Source: Virgibacillus sp. 7505 (GTDB lineage: Bacteria; Bacillota; Bacilli; Bacillales; Amphibacillaceae). From it: a DNA stretch of 64,000 nt. Every line of letters starts with the position of its first letter. The stretch's first letter is position 1. A model generated the notes under the pieces. The model saw only the letters and a program-made list of their open reading frames with translations. It was not told where the DNA came from and did not search any database. Where the stretch lies: assembly GCF_002272135.1 (NCBI RefSeq), contig NZ_NPBF01000007.1:1-64000 (forward strand), written 5' to 3'. Shown one piece after another: positions 39,240 through 48,090 of the stretch. The position numbers and the translations under genes are program-made.

Positions 39240-39257
39240 TTTTTCTCCTCCTCCTTT

Positions 39258-40064
39258 TTAATAGTCATCGATGATCTTGCCTAACGGATCTCCAGTGTTT
39301 CCGTTTCCGCCACCACCTGAACCGCCTTGTTTCGTAAGTGCTAGATAAATAAGTGCAAGTGCTACACCGATACCGCCAAGACCCAAAAGTGTGATGGACG
39401 GGATTGTAGCTAATACAAAACCAATCGCGAAGAATGGCCATACTTCTCTTGTTGCCATCATGTTGATAACCATTGCATAACCAACCGCTACTACCATTCC
39501 TCCGCCGACTGCCAAACCGTCTGTCAGCCATGCTGGCATCGCTGTAAGCAAGTCTCTAACCGGCGCTGCGCCAATCGCTACAATCAATGCAGCCGGGATC
39601 GCAATACGCAGACCCTGCATGATGATTGCGATGATATGCCACATATCAATCTTTCGGAAGTTCCCTTCCTTCGCTGCTGCATCCATCAGATGCACAATAC
39701 CTGTCGCCAGCGTACGAACGATGATTGTCAAAAGCAAACCTGCAACTGCAAGTGGAACTGCAATCGCGATTGCAGAAGTAACACCTTCTTCACCTTGACC
39801 ACCCAAAACTAAAATAATTGCAGATGCAACTGAGGCCAATGCAGCATCCGGTGCTACAGCTGCCCCAATGTTTGCCCAGCCTAAAGCGATCAGCTGAAGG
39901 GTTCCGCCCAGTATAAGACATGGAACTACTTCTCCTGTAACTAAGCCGATTAACGTACAGGCAATGATTGGCTGGTGGAAGTGGAATTCATCTAAGATTC
40001 CTTCGACACCGGCTAAAAATGCCACGATAACAACTAATATGATTTGAATCATCGTCAAATCCAT
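39258..40064 (-). CDS. manY: PTS mannose/fructose/sorbose-family IIC component
   Basis: A 268-residue integral membrane subunit, hydrophobic throughout. The AFLAGVEGILDEFHFHQPIIACTLIGLVTG opening is the family hallmark, and the C-terminal tail is glycine-rich (GGSGGGGNGNTG). Two ATGs two codons apart are possible; 40064 gives an opening (MDLTMIQ) like homologues and AGGAGG ten bases upstream, whereas the one at 40070 is only four bases from it. It translocates the sugar while IIAB phosphorylates it. Confidence 0.92.
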   Translation of the reverse strand: MDLTMIQIILVVIVAFLAGVEGILDEFHFHQPIIACTLIGLVTGEVVPCLILGGTLQLIALGWANIGAAVAPDAALASVASAIILVLGGQGEEGVTSAIAIAVPLAVAGLLLTIIVRTLATGIVHLMDAAAKEGNFRKIDMWHIIAIIMQGLRIAIPAALIVAIGAAPVRDLLTAMPAWLTDGLAVGGGMVVAVGYAMVINMMATREVWPFFAIGFVLATIPSITLLGLGGIGVALALIYLALTKQGGSGGGGNGNTGDPLGKIIDDY

Positions 40065-40099
40065 GATCATTCATCCTCCTTTTTATCTGATTGTCAGGA

Positions 40100-41071
40100 T
40101 TACCTTTGTTTGTTTAACTCTGCTTGAGCCCTTCTCAAAATCTCGTCCATATTGCCTTTGGAATCGCCAGGCACCTTACGTACATCGAATTTGAGACCCT
40201 TTTCTTTCAGCTTCGCGAACGTATCGATATCGTCCTGGCTGAAGGCAAGTACCTTATTCGGCTGCACTTTACCAGGTGAGTGGGCCATCGAACCAACATT
40301 GATTGTTTCGAGTGGTACGCCGCCTTCTACTGCTCTGAGCGCATCCTGCGGGTTCTCGAAAAGAAGCAGTGCGCGCTGACCGCCAAAGTGCTGATCATCC
40401 TTTGCAAGTTCGATCATTTTATTGATTGGCACAACGTGTGCTTTTACACCTGATGGAGCGGCCTGCTGAATCAACTTCTTACGAAGATCATCCTTTGCTA
40501 CCTCATCAGATACGACGATGATGCGTGTAGGATTTGTATTCTTCGTCCAAGCAGTCGCAACCTGACCGTGAAGCAAACGCGTATCGATCCGTGCCAATAC
40601 GTAATCGAATGTACCAGGAGCACCCGCATTGGATGGCCCTGCCGCAGCAGCTGCTGCTGGAGCTGCTGGCTCTAAAGCTTCCGGTTTTACTTGAACCGCT
40701 TCTTTCGCAGTGCTAAGAATTTTCGAAGCAATCTCATGCGCCGTCTCCATGGAGAAGCGCGATGCAAAAGCTTCAATCAGCATTGCCAGGTTTAAGCCAG
40801 CTACAATCGCCCATTTATCCTCGTTCCCCTCAATCAAGCTGTTGGCTTGGTTGAAAGGAGTTCCACCCCAAAGATCGACTAAAAATAATACTTGATCCTT
40901 GTTGTCGAAAGAGGCGATTGCTTTTTCCATTTTTAACTTTACATCCGCGGGTCCTTCGCTTGGCATCAATGTAACAGCTTCTACATTTTTCTGTTCTCCG
41001 AAGATCATCGTCCCGGATTGCAAGATACCAGTAGCAAATTCACCATGCGTGGCAATGATAATCCCTACCAT
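40100..41071 (-). CDS. manX: PTS mannose/fructose/sorbose-family IIAB component
   Basis: A 323-residue cytoplasmic phosphotransfer protein. IIA (1-135) carries the active His in IIATHGEFATG. A Pro/Ala linker (about residues 137-155, with PAAPAAAAAAG) is typical of fused IIAB. IIB (155-323) carries the second His in ARIDTRLLHGQVATAW. The ATG follows AGGAGGTAAAAAG. As first gene of the IIAB-IIC-IID operon it lies below a ~295-base leader with a cre and a long terminator-like hairpin. No LevR-type activator or sigma-54 promoter was found here. Confidence 0.94.
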   Translation of the reverse strand: MVGIIIATHGEFATGILQSGTMIFGEQKNVEAVTLMPSEGPADVKLKMEKAIASFDNKDQVLFLVDLWGGTPFNQANSLIEGNEDKWAIVAGLNLAMLIEAFASRFSMETAHEIASKILSTAKEAVQVKPEALEPAAPAAAAAAGPSNAGAPGTFDYVLARIDTRLLHGQVATAWTKNTNPTRIIVVSDEVAKDDLRKKLIQQAAPSGVKAHVVPINKMIELAKDDQHFGGQRALLLFENPQDALRAVEGGVPLETINVGSMAHSPGKVQPNKVLAFSQDDIDTFAKLKEKGLKFDVRKVPGDSKGNMDEILRRAQAELNKQR

Positions 41072-41160
41072 CTTTTTACCTCCTATTAGCATTATTGTTA
41101 AAGCTGGAATACACATGGGTCAGCTCGCCTAAAGCGATCACTTATTCGATGGAAAACAAT

Positions 41161-41252
41161 AAAAAAGGCATGAGTAAAAAGCAGATTAATGGAAGATATA
41201 GGTACAGAAGGACCCTTTACTCCGTTTTAATCAATGCTTTTTTACTCATGCC
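41161..41252 (-). promoter_or_regulatory. Long terminator-like hairpin in the leader of the mannose PTS operon
   Basis: GGCATGAGTAAAAAGCA (41167-41183) pairs with TGCTTTTTTACTCATGCC (41235-41252; one extra T). The stem is extended by GATTAA/TTAATC, leaving a 37-base apical loop. On the minus strand it is followed by TTTTTT, so it terminates transcripts running towards manX, 90 bases before its ATG. It may simply end the manO transcript or act as a regulated attenuator. Confidence 0.7.
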
Positions 41253-41306
41253 TGATCGAATCAGTAACACGTAAAAAATAATTGCGATAGCTTTTTAATT
41301 TTATCT

Positions 41307-41320
41307 TGCAAGCGCTTTAA
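41307..41320. promoter_or_regulatory. Candidate cre in the mannose PTS leader
   Basis: TGCAAGCGCTTTAA matches the CcpA palindrome TGAAAGCGCTTTCA with two mismatches. It would lie about 45 bases downstream of the predicted transcription start, a roadblock position. Confidence 0.5.
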
Positions 41321-41372
41321 TTATGCATTAAAAAAATAAAGCACTTGAGTTCTTTAGTGAGCTTCCAAAAAT

Positions 41373-41401
41373 ATTGTAGCACACCATTTTTCCCCTTACA
41401 A
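41373..41401 (-). promoter_or_regulatory. Predicted sigma-A promoter of the mannose PTS operon
   Basis: On the minus strand TTGTAA and TACAAT are spaced by exactly 17 bases, about 300 bases before manX and downstream of the manO stop. Confidence 0.6.
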
Positions 41402-41456
41402 GACTATAAAGTCAAAAATTTAGTTCATTCTTACCAGATAACAATTTTAGATATTG

Positions 41457-41825
41457 TTACTTTTTAACTTTACTTTTTATCCCACGCTTGATGACATCAA
41501 AGAATCCTAATGATTTCACCATATGATTCGGATCGACATATTCACGAATAGCTCGGAAAACTCTTTTTGGATCTTTAGAAGAAAATGTATATGTCCCGTT
41601 ACGTTTTGTTTTGATGGCATAACGCGGAATCCATTTCCCTTTCAACAGAACAGAAGCTATCACAAGATCAACTTCTTCCCAAGGAATCTGAATAAACTTA
41701 CGCGCATCACGATTATTAAAGAATTCAAACCCTTTATCTCCGATCATGATCTTCCCATATTCTGACATTTTATGTGAGGTTGCATCAACAACTAGATCGA
41801 CTTTTGTATTGATTGACTGAACCAT
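41457..41825 (-). CDS. manO: DUF956 family protein (ManO-like)
   Basis: A 122-residue DUF956 protein: SINTKVDLVVDATSHKMSEYGKIMIGDKGFEFFN, then IQIPWEEVDLVIASV and a late basic tail ending KRGIKSKVKK. In lactic acid bacteria this family is encoded with mannose PTS operons (manO) and is thought to influence their function. The position directly upstream of manXYZ and on the same strand fits that. GGGGGAAATCAA precedes the ATG. It diverges from a class B PBP gene. Confidence 0.82.
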   Translation of the reverse strand: MVQSINTKVDLVVDATSHKMSEYGKIMIGDKGFEFFNNRDARKFIQIPWEEVDLVIASVLLKGKWIPRYAIKTKRNGTYTFSSKDPKRVFRAIREYVDPNHMVKSLGFFDVIKRGIKSKVKK

Positions 41826-41967
41826 TTGATTTCCCCCAATTCTTTTACTAATGATAATTATACATGCAATGCTAGTTTATGCAAAAAGTACTTCAAACTA
41901 TGGTGAAGCAATACAAGGCCAATGCTATAATGGAATCTATATGGAAAAAAAGGAGACAAGGAACAAT

Positions 41968-44022
41968 ATGACTAAAAAAAGGAAGAAAAGACGTGCGCTG
42001 CTTCCTTTCCGTCTTAATATTTTATTCGGAATTGTTTTCCTGCTATTCTCTGCCTTAGTTCTGCAGCTTGGAGTTGTACAAATCATCAATGGCGAAGAAC
42101 ATCAGGCAGTGTTGGAAGAGACAACGAATGATATCGCTGAGATTTCAGTTCCGCGCGGTATGATATATGACAGTGGAGGAAATGTAATAGTAGGGAATGA
42201 ACCAGTATATTCGATTACATACACCCCGCCAAAGAACGGAGACCCTGCTGACAAGCGGCTCGATATCGCCACCAAACTCGCCGGCATCATTAAAATGGAA
42301 GATAAATCCACAGAAAAAATCACTGAGCGTGAATACAAGGAATATTGGTTCTTATTGCATACAGAAGAAGCGAATAAACGCATAACCGCTTCTGAAAAAG
42401 CATCACTAGATGATACGGAAGTGTACGACACAACACTTGAGCGTATTACAGAGAAAGATTATAAAGAGCTTGAAAATGATGAGAATGCGAAACAGATCAT
42501 TGCCATCAAGCGTGAGCTGGATAGTGCGACCGAACTTGTTCCACATGTCATCAAGAACAAGGACGTAAGTGAAAGGGAATATGCGACGATTGCTGAGAAT
42601 ATGGGTGACATGTCCGGTATCAATGTGACAATCGATTGGATACGTCATTATCCGTATGACGGTTCTCTTCAAGGTATTCTTGGCAGTATCAAGACTGGTA
42701 TCCCAGAAGGAGAAAAGGATTATTATCAATCACGTAACTATCAATTGAACGACCGGATCGGCACAAGTGGTCTGGAGATGGAATATGAAAGCCTCCTGAA
42801 AGGTGACAAAAAACGCGTACGTTATGTAACGGATAATAATAACAACATTGTTTCCCAAGAAGTAATTTCTGAAGGACAGCGCGGTCAGGATCTTCAGTTA
42901 TCTATCAATATGGATTTCCAAAAGGAATTGGATAAGATTGTACGGGATGAACTGAAGGGTGCTATCAATAGGCATCCGGGATTAAACCGTTACGTGGAAG
43001 ATGCGATGGCAGTCATGCTCAACCCAAACACCGGCGAAATTTATGCTGCCAGCGGACAGCACTATAACCGTGAAAACAATAAGTATGAATCTGCCGATAC
43101 GAACACTGTCTTTAGCGCGAACGCAGTCGGGTCAACTGTTAAGGGAGCGACCTTGCTTGCCGGGTATCAAGAGGGCGTCGTGAATATGGGAGATGTATTC
43201 ATCGATAAAAAAATGAAAATTGCAGGTACTGAACCCAAAGGATCTTATAAAGATATGGGTCCAACCTCTGACTTGCAGGCTTTACAGAAATCTTCCAACG
43301 TATATATGTTCAATATCGCTCTGCGCCTAGGCGGCGAATACCATTACAAATACAACCAAAGTGTGTCATTTGATCCTGATTCTTTCCGGGTATTGCGCAA
43401 CTATTATAATCAAGTCGGATTAGGTGTGGAAACCGGTATAGACTTGCCTTCTGAATCTACCGGTTACGTAGGGAACGCAGGTTTAGCTGGTAACCTGATG
43501 GACTTTTCGATAGGTCAGTATGACACGTATACCACCATGCAATTAGCTCAGTATATCTCAACGATCGCAAATGGCGGATACCGTATTAAGCCTCATTTCG
43601 TTAGTGAAATACATGATCCCTCTAATGAAAAAGACAAATTAGGTCCGCTAACAGAAACAGTGTCTCCCGAAGTACTGAACAAGATTACTGCAACTGATGA
43701 ACAAATTGAACAAGTGAAGACTGGCTTTAAGAGGGTCTTCCAAACAACGGACGGTACTGCTTATCGTCATCTTACAGATAAGGCAAAAAGCTATAATATC
43801 GCTGGTAAGACAGGAACTGCACAAACAAGTAAAAATGGTACGGACTTGGAAAACTGGACATTGATCGGCTATGCAGATGCAGACAATCCTGAAATCGCAT
43901 TCGCTATCGTAGTGCCAAACCTAGGCATTATCAGTGGCGGAAATCAGTATCCAATAACATATAATATTGCCAATCGTGCTCTTACGTACTACTACGAGCA
44001 TACTGCGCCTGAAGAAAAATAG
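41968..44022 (+). CDS. Class B penicillin-binding protein 2 (PbpA/PbpH-like transpeptidase)
   Basis: A 684-residue elongasome-type transpeptidase. A basic cytoplasmic N-terminus (MTKKRKKRR) and one membrane anchor (about 18-40) lead into a pedestal domain with ISVPRGMIYDSGG. The penicillin-binding domain then shows the three active motifs: SxxK in ANAVGSTVKG (nucleophile Ser), SxN in KSSNVYMF and KTG in IAGKTGTAQ. It cross-links lateral-wall peptidoglycan during rod growth. The start at 41968 matches homologue openings; AAGGAACAAT precedes it. An extended -10, TGCTATAAT, lies about 40 bases upstream. Confidence 0.92.
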   Translation: MTKKRKKRRALLPFRLNILFGIVFLLFSALVLQLGVVQIINGEEHQAVLEETTNDIAEISVPRGMIYDSGGNVIVGNEPVYSITYTPPKNGDPADKRLDIATKLAGIIKMEDKSTEKITEREYKEYWFLLHTEEANKRITASEKASLDDTEVYDTTLERITEKDYKELENDENAKQIIAIKRELDSATELVPHVIKNKDVSEREYATIAENMGDMSGINVTIDWIRHYPYDGSLQGILGSIKTGIPEGEKDYYQSRNYQLNDRIGTSGLEMEYESLLKGDKKRVRYVTDNNNNIVSQEVISEGQRGQDLQLSINMDFQKELDKIVRDELKGAINRHPGLNRYVEDAMAVMLNPNTGEIYAASGQHYNRENNKYESADTNTVFSANAVGSTVKGATLLAGYQEGVVNMGDVFIDKKMKIAGTEPKGSYKDMGPTSDLQALQKSSNVYMFNIALRLGGEYHYKYNQSVSFDPDSFRVLRNYYNQVGLGVETGIDLPSESTGYVGNAGLAGNLMDFSIGQYDTYTTMQLAQYISTIANGGYRIKPHFVSEIHDPSNEKDKLGPLTETVSPEVLNKITATDEQIEQVKTGFKRVFQTTDGTAYRHLTDKAKSYNIAGKTGTAQTSKNGTDLENWTLIGYADADNPEIAFAIVVPNLGIISGGNQYPITYNIANRALTYYYEHTAPEEK

Positions 44023-44090
44023 AAATCCAATTAAATTATATTAAAGGAATATCCTAGAACTCCACCAAAGTTTAGATATGTATTTAATTA

Positions 44091-44130
44091 GGGCATGTTG
44101 TCCGGCATCACCGGATACATGCCTTGTATT
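44091..44130 (+). terminator. Terminator after the PBP gene
   Basis: GGCATGTTGTCCGG pairs with CCGGATACATGCC (one bulge and a mismatch) around CATCA, followed by TTGTATTATTTT. Confidence 0.7.
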
Positions 44131-44263
44131 ATTTTAAAATGTAAAATAAAAACCGATATGCCCCTCACTTTTCAAGTATAATAAAGCCTATTCAGATAGT
44201 GCATATAATATTTGTTGGAAATAATACTATATATATGACGAAATCAAAGAACGAGGTTAAAAA

Positions 44264-45709
44264 ATGAGTAAAACTAGTTTTGCGGATTACCATGTAGGTG
44301 AAGAAATAAAAAGAGCACTAGATGTGTTAAAATACGAAACTCCAACAGAGGTTCAAAGTGAAGTCATACCATTAGCATTGGAAAATAAAGATCTTCTCGT
44401 AAAAGCTCAAACAGGAAGCGGTAAGACTGCCTCCTTTGGTATTCCCGTCTCCGATATGGTGGTATGGGAGGAAAAGAAACCACAGGCCTTAGTCCTTACC
44501 CCGACTAGGGAGCTTGCGGTTCAAGTCCGTCAAGATATCACGAATATCGGCAGGTTTAAGCGTATTAAAGCAGTAGCTGTTTATGGAAAAGAACCTTTTA
44601 AGAAGCAAAAGGATGAATTACAACAAAAAACACATGTAGTCGTTGGCACGCCTGGAAGGGTCATGGATCATATTGAACGCGAGACCCTAGTCTTGGATCA
44701 AATAAAGTATCTTATCATAGATGAAGCTGATGAGATGCTTAATAGAGGTTTCATTGATGAAGTGGAAGCGATCATTAAAAAGCTGCCTTCTAACCGAGTA
44801 ACCATGGTGTTTTCTGCTACCTTCCCTAAAGATATTGAAAATCTTTGCCTTAAATATATGAAAGACCCTGCGCGTATTGAGATTGAATCTACCGGAGTCA
44901 CAGCTGATACCATTGAACATTTATTAATCGAGGCAAAAGAAGAAGATAAGATTTCACTTCTCAAAGACGTCACAGTTGTAGAAAATCCAGACAGCTGCCT
45001 GATTTTCTGCCGAACGAAAGAACACGTAGATAGTGTATATAATGAGCTGAATGAAGCTGGTTATCCTTGTGAGAGGCTCCACGGGGGACTAGAACAAGAA
45101 GACCGTTTTGCTGTTATGGAAGGCTTCAAAACGGGAAAATTCCGATATCTGGTGGCGACCGATGTAGCTGCCCGAGGTATTGACATTGATAATGTGAAAC
45201 TTGTCATCAACTATGACGTTCCAATGGAAAAAGAGGCTTATGTACACCGAACTGGAAGAACCGGCCGTGCCGGAAATAAAGGAAAAGCCATCACATTCTC
45301 GACTCCTTATGAAGGAAAATTCATAAAAGCGATTGAAAGGTACATCGGCTTTGACATACCTACTACAGAAGCTCCCGATCGTCTAGAGGTTGCTGGCGGA
45401 AAAGACGCTTTTGAAGAAAAACTTAGCAGCAAACGCATTGTTAGAAATAATAAAACTGCCCGAATTAATCAAGATATTATGAAGCTCCATTTCAATGGCG
45501 GTAAAAAGAAGAAAATTCGTGCTGTTGATTTTGTTGGAACGATCGCAAAAATCCCTGGAGTCTCAGCAGAAGATATCGGCATTATAACTATCCAGGATCA
45601 AATGTCATACGTCGATATTCTGAATGGAAAGGGCTCAATTGTCTTACAAGCCATGGAAAATACGACTATCAAAGGGAAAAAGTTAAGAGTGAGTAAAGCG
45701 ATTAAATAA
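44264..45709 (+). CDS. dbpA: ATP-dependent RNA helicase DbpA (DEAD-box)
   Basis: A 481-residue DEAD-box helicase. Helicase motifs are AQTGSGKT (I), PTRELA (Ia), DEADEM (II), FSATFP (III), RGIDI (V) and [10 protein letters not shown] (VI). The C-terminal ~75 residues ([25 protein letters not shown]...[15 protein letters not shown]) form the DbpA RNA-binding domain that recognises hairpin 92 of 23S rRNA, so it acts in 50S assembly. Length matches B. subtilis YxiN/DbpA. Single-gene unit. Confidence 0.95.
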   Translation: MSKTSFADYHVGEEIKRALDVLKYETPTEVQSEVIPLALENKDLLVKAQTGSGKTASFGIPVSDMVVWEEKKPQALVLTPTRELAVQVRQDITNIGRFKRIKAVAVYGKEPFKKQKDELQQKTHVVVGTPGRVMDHIERETLVLDQIKYLIIDEADEMLNRGFIDEVEAIIKKLPSNRVTMVFSATFPKDIENLCLKYMKDPARIEIESTGVTADTIEHLLIEAKEEDKISLLKDVTVVENPDSCLIFCRTKEHVDSVYNELNEAGYPCERLHGGLEQEDRFAVMEGFKTGKFRYLVATDVAARGIDIDNVKLVINYDVPMEKEAYVHRTGRTGRAGNKGKAITFSTPYEGKFIKAIERYIGFDIPTTEAPDRLEVAGGKDAFEEKLSSKRIVRNNKTARINQDIMKLHFNGGKKKKIRAVDFVGTIAKIPGVSAEDIGIITIQDQMSYVDILNGKGSIVLQAMENTTIKGKKLRVSKAIK

Positions 45710-45721
45710 ATTATAGAACGT

Positions 45722-45757
45722 AAATCCCCCTCCTTTTAAAGATAGAGGGGGATTTTT
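45722..45757 (+). terminator. Terminator after dbpA
   Basis: AAATCCCCCTC and GAGGGGGATTT form an 11-bp perfect stem with a 12-base loop, followed by Ts. Confidence 0.9.
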
Positions 45758-45860
45758 GCTTCCATTAGAATCCAATAACAAAATAAGACGAGTAGCAAGG
45801 TTAGCATTCAAGTTTGAGATAGTAATTTATCTACAGTACTGCTAAATGAACATTAACAAA

Positions 45861-47147
45861 TCAAGATCGTTGGCGCAGGTCATCGAGCGATTTCACAACT
45901 GTATGCGGAATCGGCTTCCATTCAATTTTCTTGAACAACGCAACGATGGAGATTGGCAGATAGGTAAACAAAAAGAGCGGGAAAGTGAACAGATAAAAGA
46001 TTTTCTTCCAGTTTGGACAACGGATTTTACTCCACTCCATTATGGTTGTAATAAGCCCAAGTACAAACAGCAATCCATAAATCCACAGAACCCCTAAAGC
46101 TCCGCCTATAAGATAGGTCTCAAACAGTCCTTTTCCTTCTACTGATACTAGTAAAAGTATCAGTACATTACCGATAAGGCAGAGAATAGAAACAATCACT
46201 ACAGGCAGCACCGTCATCATCATATCAAAGCATGAAAATCTATTTCCTTTTCCACGCAACATACCATAAGATAGCTCTTTACCATATTTCATGAAGACCT
46301 GGTAAAATCCCTTAGCCCAACGCAAACGCTGTTTCCAGGATTGACTGAATGTTGAAGGCTGTTCGTCATAAAATACTGCGCTGCTGCAATATCCAATCTT
46401 TTCACCTTTAATAATCTGAGCGACCGTGAATTCGATGTCTTCTGTAAGAAGATGATGGACCCAGCCGCCATTTTCTTTAAAAACATCAGCATTCACTAAG
46501 AATCCGGTTCCTGAAACGGCACAACTTGTTTTAAGAAACATCCTTGGACGGTTAAGGAACTCTGCTTCATACAAAAACCAAAGTGCATATCCAGATGTAA
46601 TCCAATTTTGATCATAGTTTTTGGAGTTCCGGTAGCTCGTTATAACCCTGTATCCTTTATTAAAGGTTTTGTTCATCTCGAGAATGTAATTCTCATCAAG
46701 AAGATTATCCGCATCAAATACAAAGTATCCATCGTAATTTTTAGATGAATAGTCCATTTCAATGATATTCAGTATATGCTTAAGCGCATATCCCTTCCCA
46801 ACCAGCTTATCATTGAAGCGTTCCGCGACAATCGCTCCTGCTTCCCGGGCAATGCGGGCTGTATTATCCGTACAGTTGTCAGCAATGACGAAGATATCAT
46901 ATAACTCCTTAGGATAATTCTGGTTTTTTATACTTTCGATCAACTGTCCGATAACGAGCTCTTCATTTCGAGCCGGAATTAAGAAAGCGTATTTACGAAG
47001 AGGAACTTCTTTCTCACCTGATTCTTTGGTTTTTCTCGCTTTAAAGGCAACAATTATGTAGACTACTTTATAAACAAATACCAATGTAAATAATAAACCT
47101 ATGAAGAAAATGAATTGACTTAAAATCTCCAACGTATCTTTGACCAT
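45861..47147 (-). CDS. Processive-type family 2 glycosyltransferase, membrane-bound
   Basis: A 428-residue GT2 enzyme of the cellulose/chitin/hyaluronan-synthase-like layout. One membrane helix (about residues 8-34) is followed by the GT-A domain with FLIPARNEE, VIADNCTDNT and the DXD motif FVFDADN near residue 147. TED near residue 235 and the QRLRW motif near residue 277 follow. Three C-terminal helices (about 310-335, 345-372, 383-410) would form a channel. It probably makes an extracellular polysaccharide or transfers sugar to a lipid. No operon partners; substrate unknown. Confidence 0.87.
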   Translation of the reverse strand: MVKDTLEILSQFIFFIGLLFTLVFVYKVVYIIVAFKARKTKESGEKEVPLRKYAFLIPARNEELVIGQLIESIKNQNYPKELYDIFVIADNCTDNTARIAREAGAIVAERFNDKLVGKGYALKHILNIIEMDYSSKNYDGYFVFDADNLLDENYILEMNKTFNKGYRVITSYRNSKNYDQNWITSGYALWFLYEAEFLNRPRMFLKTSCAVSGTGFLVNADVFKENGGWVHHLLTEDIEFTVAQIIKGEKIGYCSSAVFYDEQPSTFSQSWKQRLRWAKGFYQVFMKYGKELSYGMLRGKGNRFSCFDMMMTVLPVVIVSILCLIGNVLILLLVSVEGKGLFETYLIGGALGVLWIYGLLFVLGLITTIMEWSKIRCPNWKKIFYLFTFPLFLFTYLPISIVALFKKIEWKPIPHTVVKSLDDLRQRS

Positions 47148-47649
47148 AATACACCCCGCATCTTAGAATAATAGTCTGATAGTTTATTTCTTCATCCATT
47201 TCCATCTGATTTCTTTCATGATGACTCTAAACAAACTCATGTCATTTTAGTTTCCAAGGAAATATTCTAAAATAATTAATAGCGCAATCGCAGTATTTCA
47301 CTTCTTTGTACCCTAATATAAATGTAACAAACATAGATTTTCTCTCAGCACGTTTCTTGTAAAGATTTGATTAATTAGGCTAACACAAAACGGCGCCTTC
47401 CATAGGATAGGCGCCGATTCTTATAAGAACCTGTCTAAAAGCAGTTTTATCTGTTATAGACATTTATATTTACATTAAAAAAATATAGTATTTTCTTAAA
47501 GGAATAAATGCCGGATTTACTAAATCTTATTTATAAATTGTGACAGCCTTCATAAATAATAGCATCCTGCTTTAGATGCCAGCTTATTTGATGGAATACT
47601 GCTGCAAAGCTCATTATTTATATCATTACGTAAAGGAGAATTGAGATCT
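47148..47649. other. Intergenic region with an orphan hairpin
   Basis: About 500 bases upstream of two divergent genes with no supported coding sequence. CGGCGCCT and AGGCGCCG (47391-47416) form a GC-rich 8-bp stem. On the minus strand the stem is followed by TTTTGTG, a weak terminator, although no minus-strand gene precedes it. It may be a leader element of the GT2 gene about 240 bases downstream. AAAGGAG at about 47634 belongs to the next rightward gene. Confidence 0.4.
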
Positions 47650-47871
47650 ATGTACTTTATTTCCGGAATCATTTTTATTGCCATTTCAATTGTAATGTTC
47701 TTTTTCGTTGATTTGTTTTCTAGGGCTTTTCCGCATGAAGTAATGCTATCTGATGAAGATGTGATGCAAGGGTATTATCAAACCGGTTCCCTATGGTATC
47801 CCATTATTGCTGGGATAATCGGCTTATTTTTCATTGTGCTGCATTTTCTGCTGCATGGAAAAACAAACTGA
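47650..47871 (+). CDS. Small two-helix membrane protein
   Basis: A 73-residue protein with helices at about residues 2-22 (YFISGIIFIAISIVMFFFV) and 50-68. They are separated by an acidic loop with LSDEDVMQGYYQTG. I do not recognise the family. The ATG at 47650 is preferred over an in-frame TTG three codons earlier because AAAGGAG is only two bases from the TTG; spacing to the ATG is long (11). Single gene followed by a terminator. Confidence 0.6.
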   Translation: MYFISGIIFIAISIVMFFFVDLFSRAFPHEVMLSDEDVMQGYYQTGSLWYPIIAGIIGLFFIVLHFLLHGKTN

Positions 47872-47884
47872 TCACGTCTACACT

Positions 47885-47914
47885 AAAAGCCCTCCTAAGA
47901 AGGAGAGCTTTTTT
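47885..47914 (+). terminator. Terminator after the small membrane protein gene
   Basis: AAGCCCTCCT pairs with AGGAGAGCTT (one mismatch) around AAGA, followed by TTTTTT. Confidence 0.75.
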
Positions 47915-48031
47915 CTTTGTATATTTTAGATCATCAGCTCTGTCTCATTATTCTTTATTTCTGTTCCAGGATATGAAATACTTTAATCTTACTAATATCT
48001 CCTTCCAATCCCTAGTTTTCCAATTCAACAA

Positions 48032-48055
48032 TCAACAAAAAATGGTAGAATTGTA
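48032..48055 (+). promoter_or_regulatory. Conserved promoter-proximal motif of the second Rap-like gene
   Basis: TCAACA followed by AAAAATGGTAGAATTGTA, the same arrangement as before the genes at 22001 and 59894. TAGAAT lies 45 bases before the ATG. Confidence 0.5.
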
Positions 48056-48090
48056 TCTGATAATAATATTTATAAAAGGAGCCTTTCACT

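Noticed and set aside
41072-41456. Sigma-54 (-24/-12) promoter for the mannose PTS, expected if controlled by a LevR-type activator
   Set aside because: No TGGCAC-N5-TTGC match was found on the minus strand, and no LevR-type gene is in the window.
47148-47640. c-di-GMP or other known riboswitch ahead of the GT2 gene
   Set aside because: The leader shows one simple hairpin and none of the conserved cores of common riboswitches.
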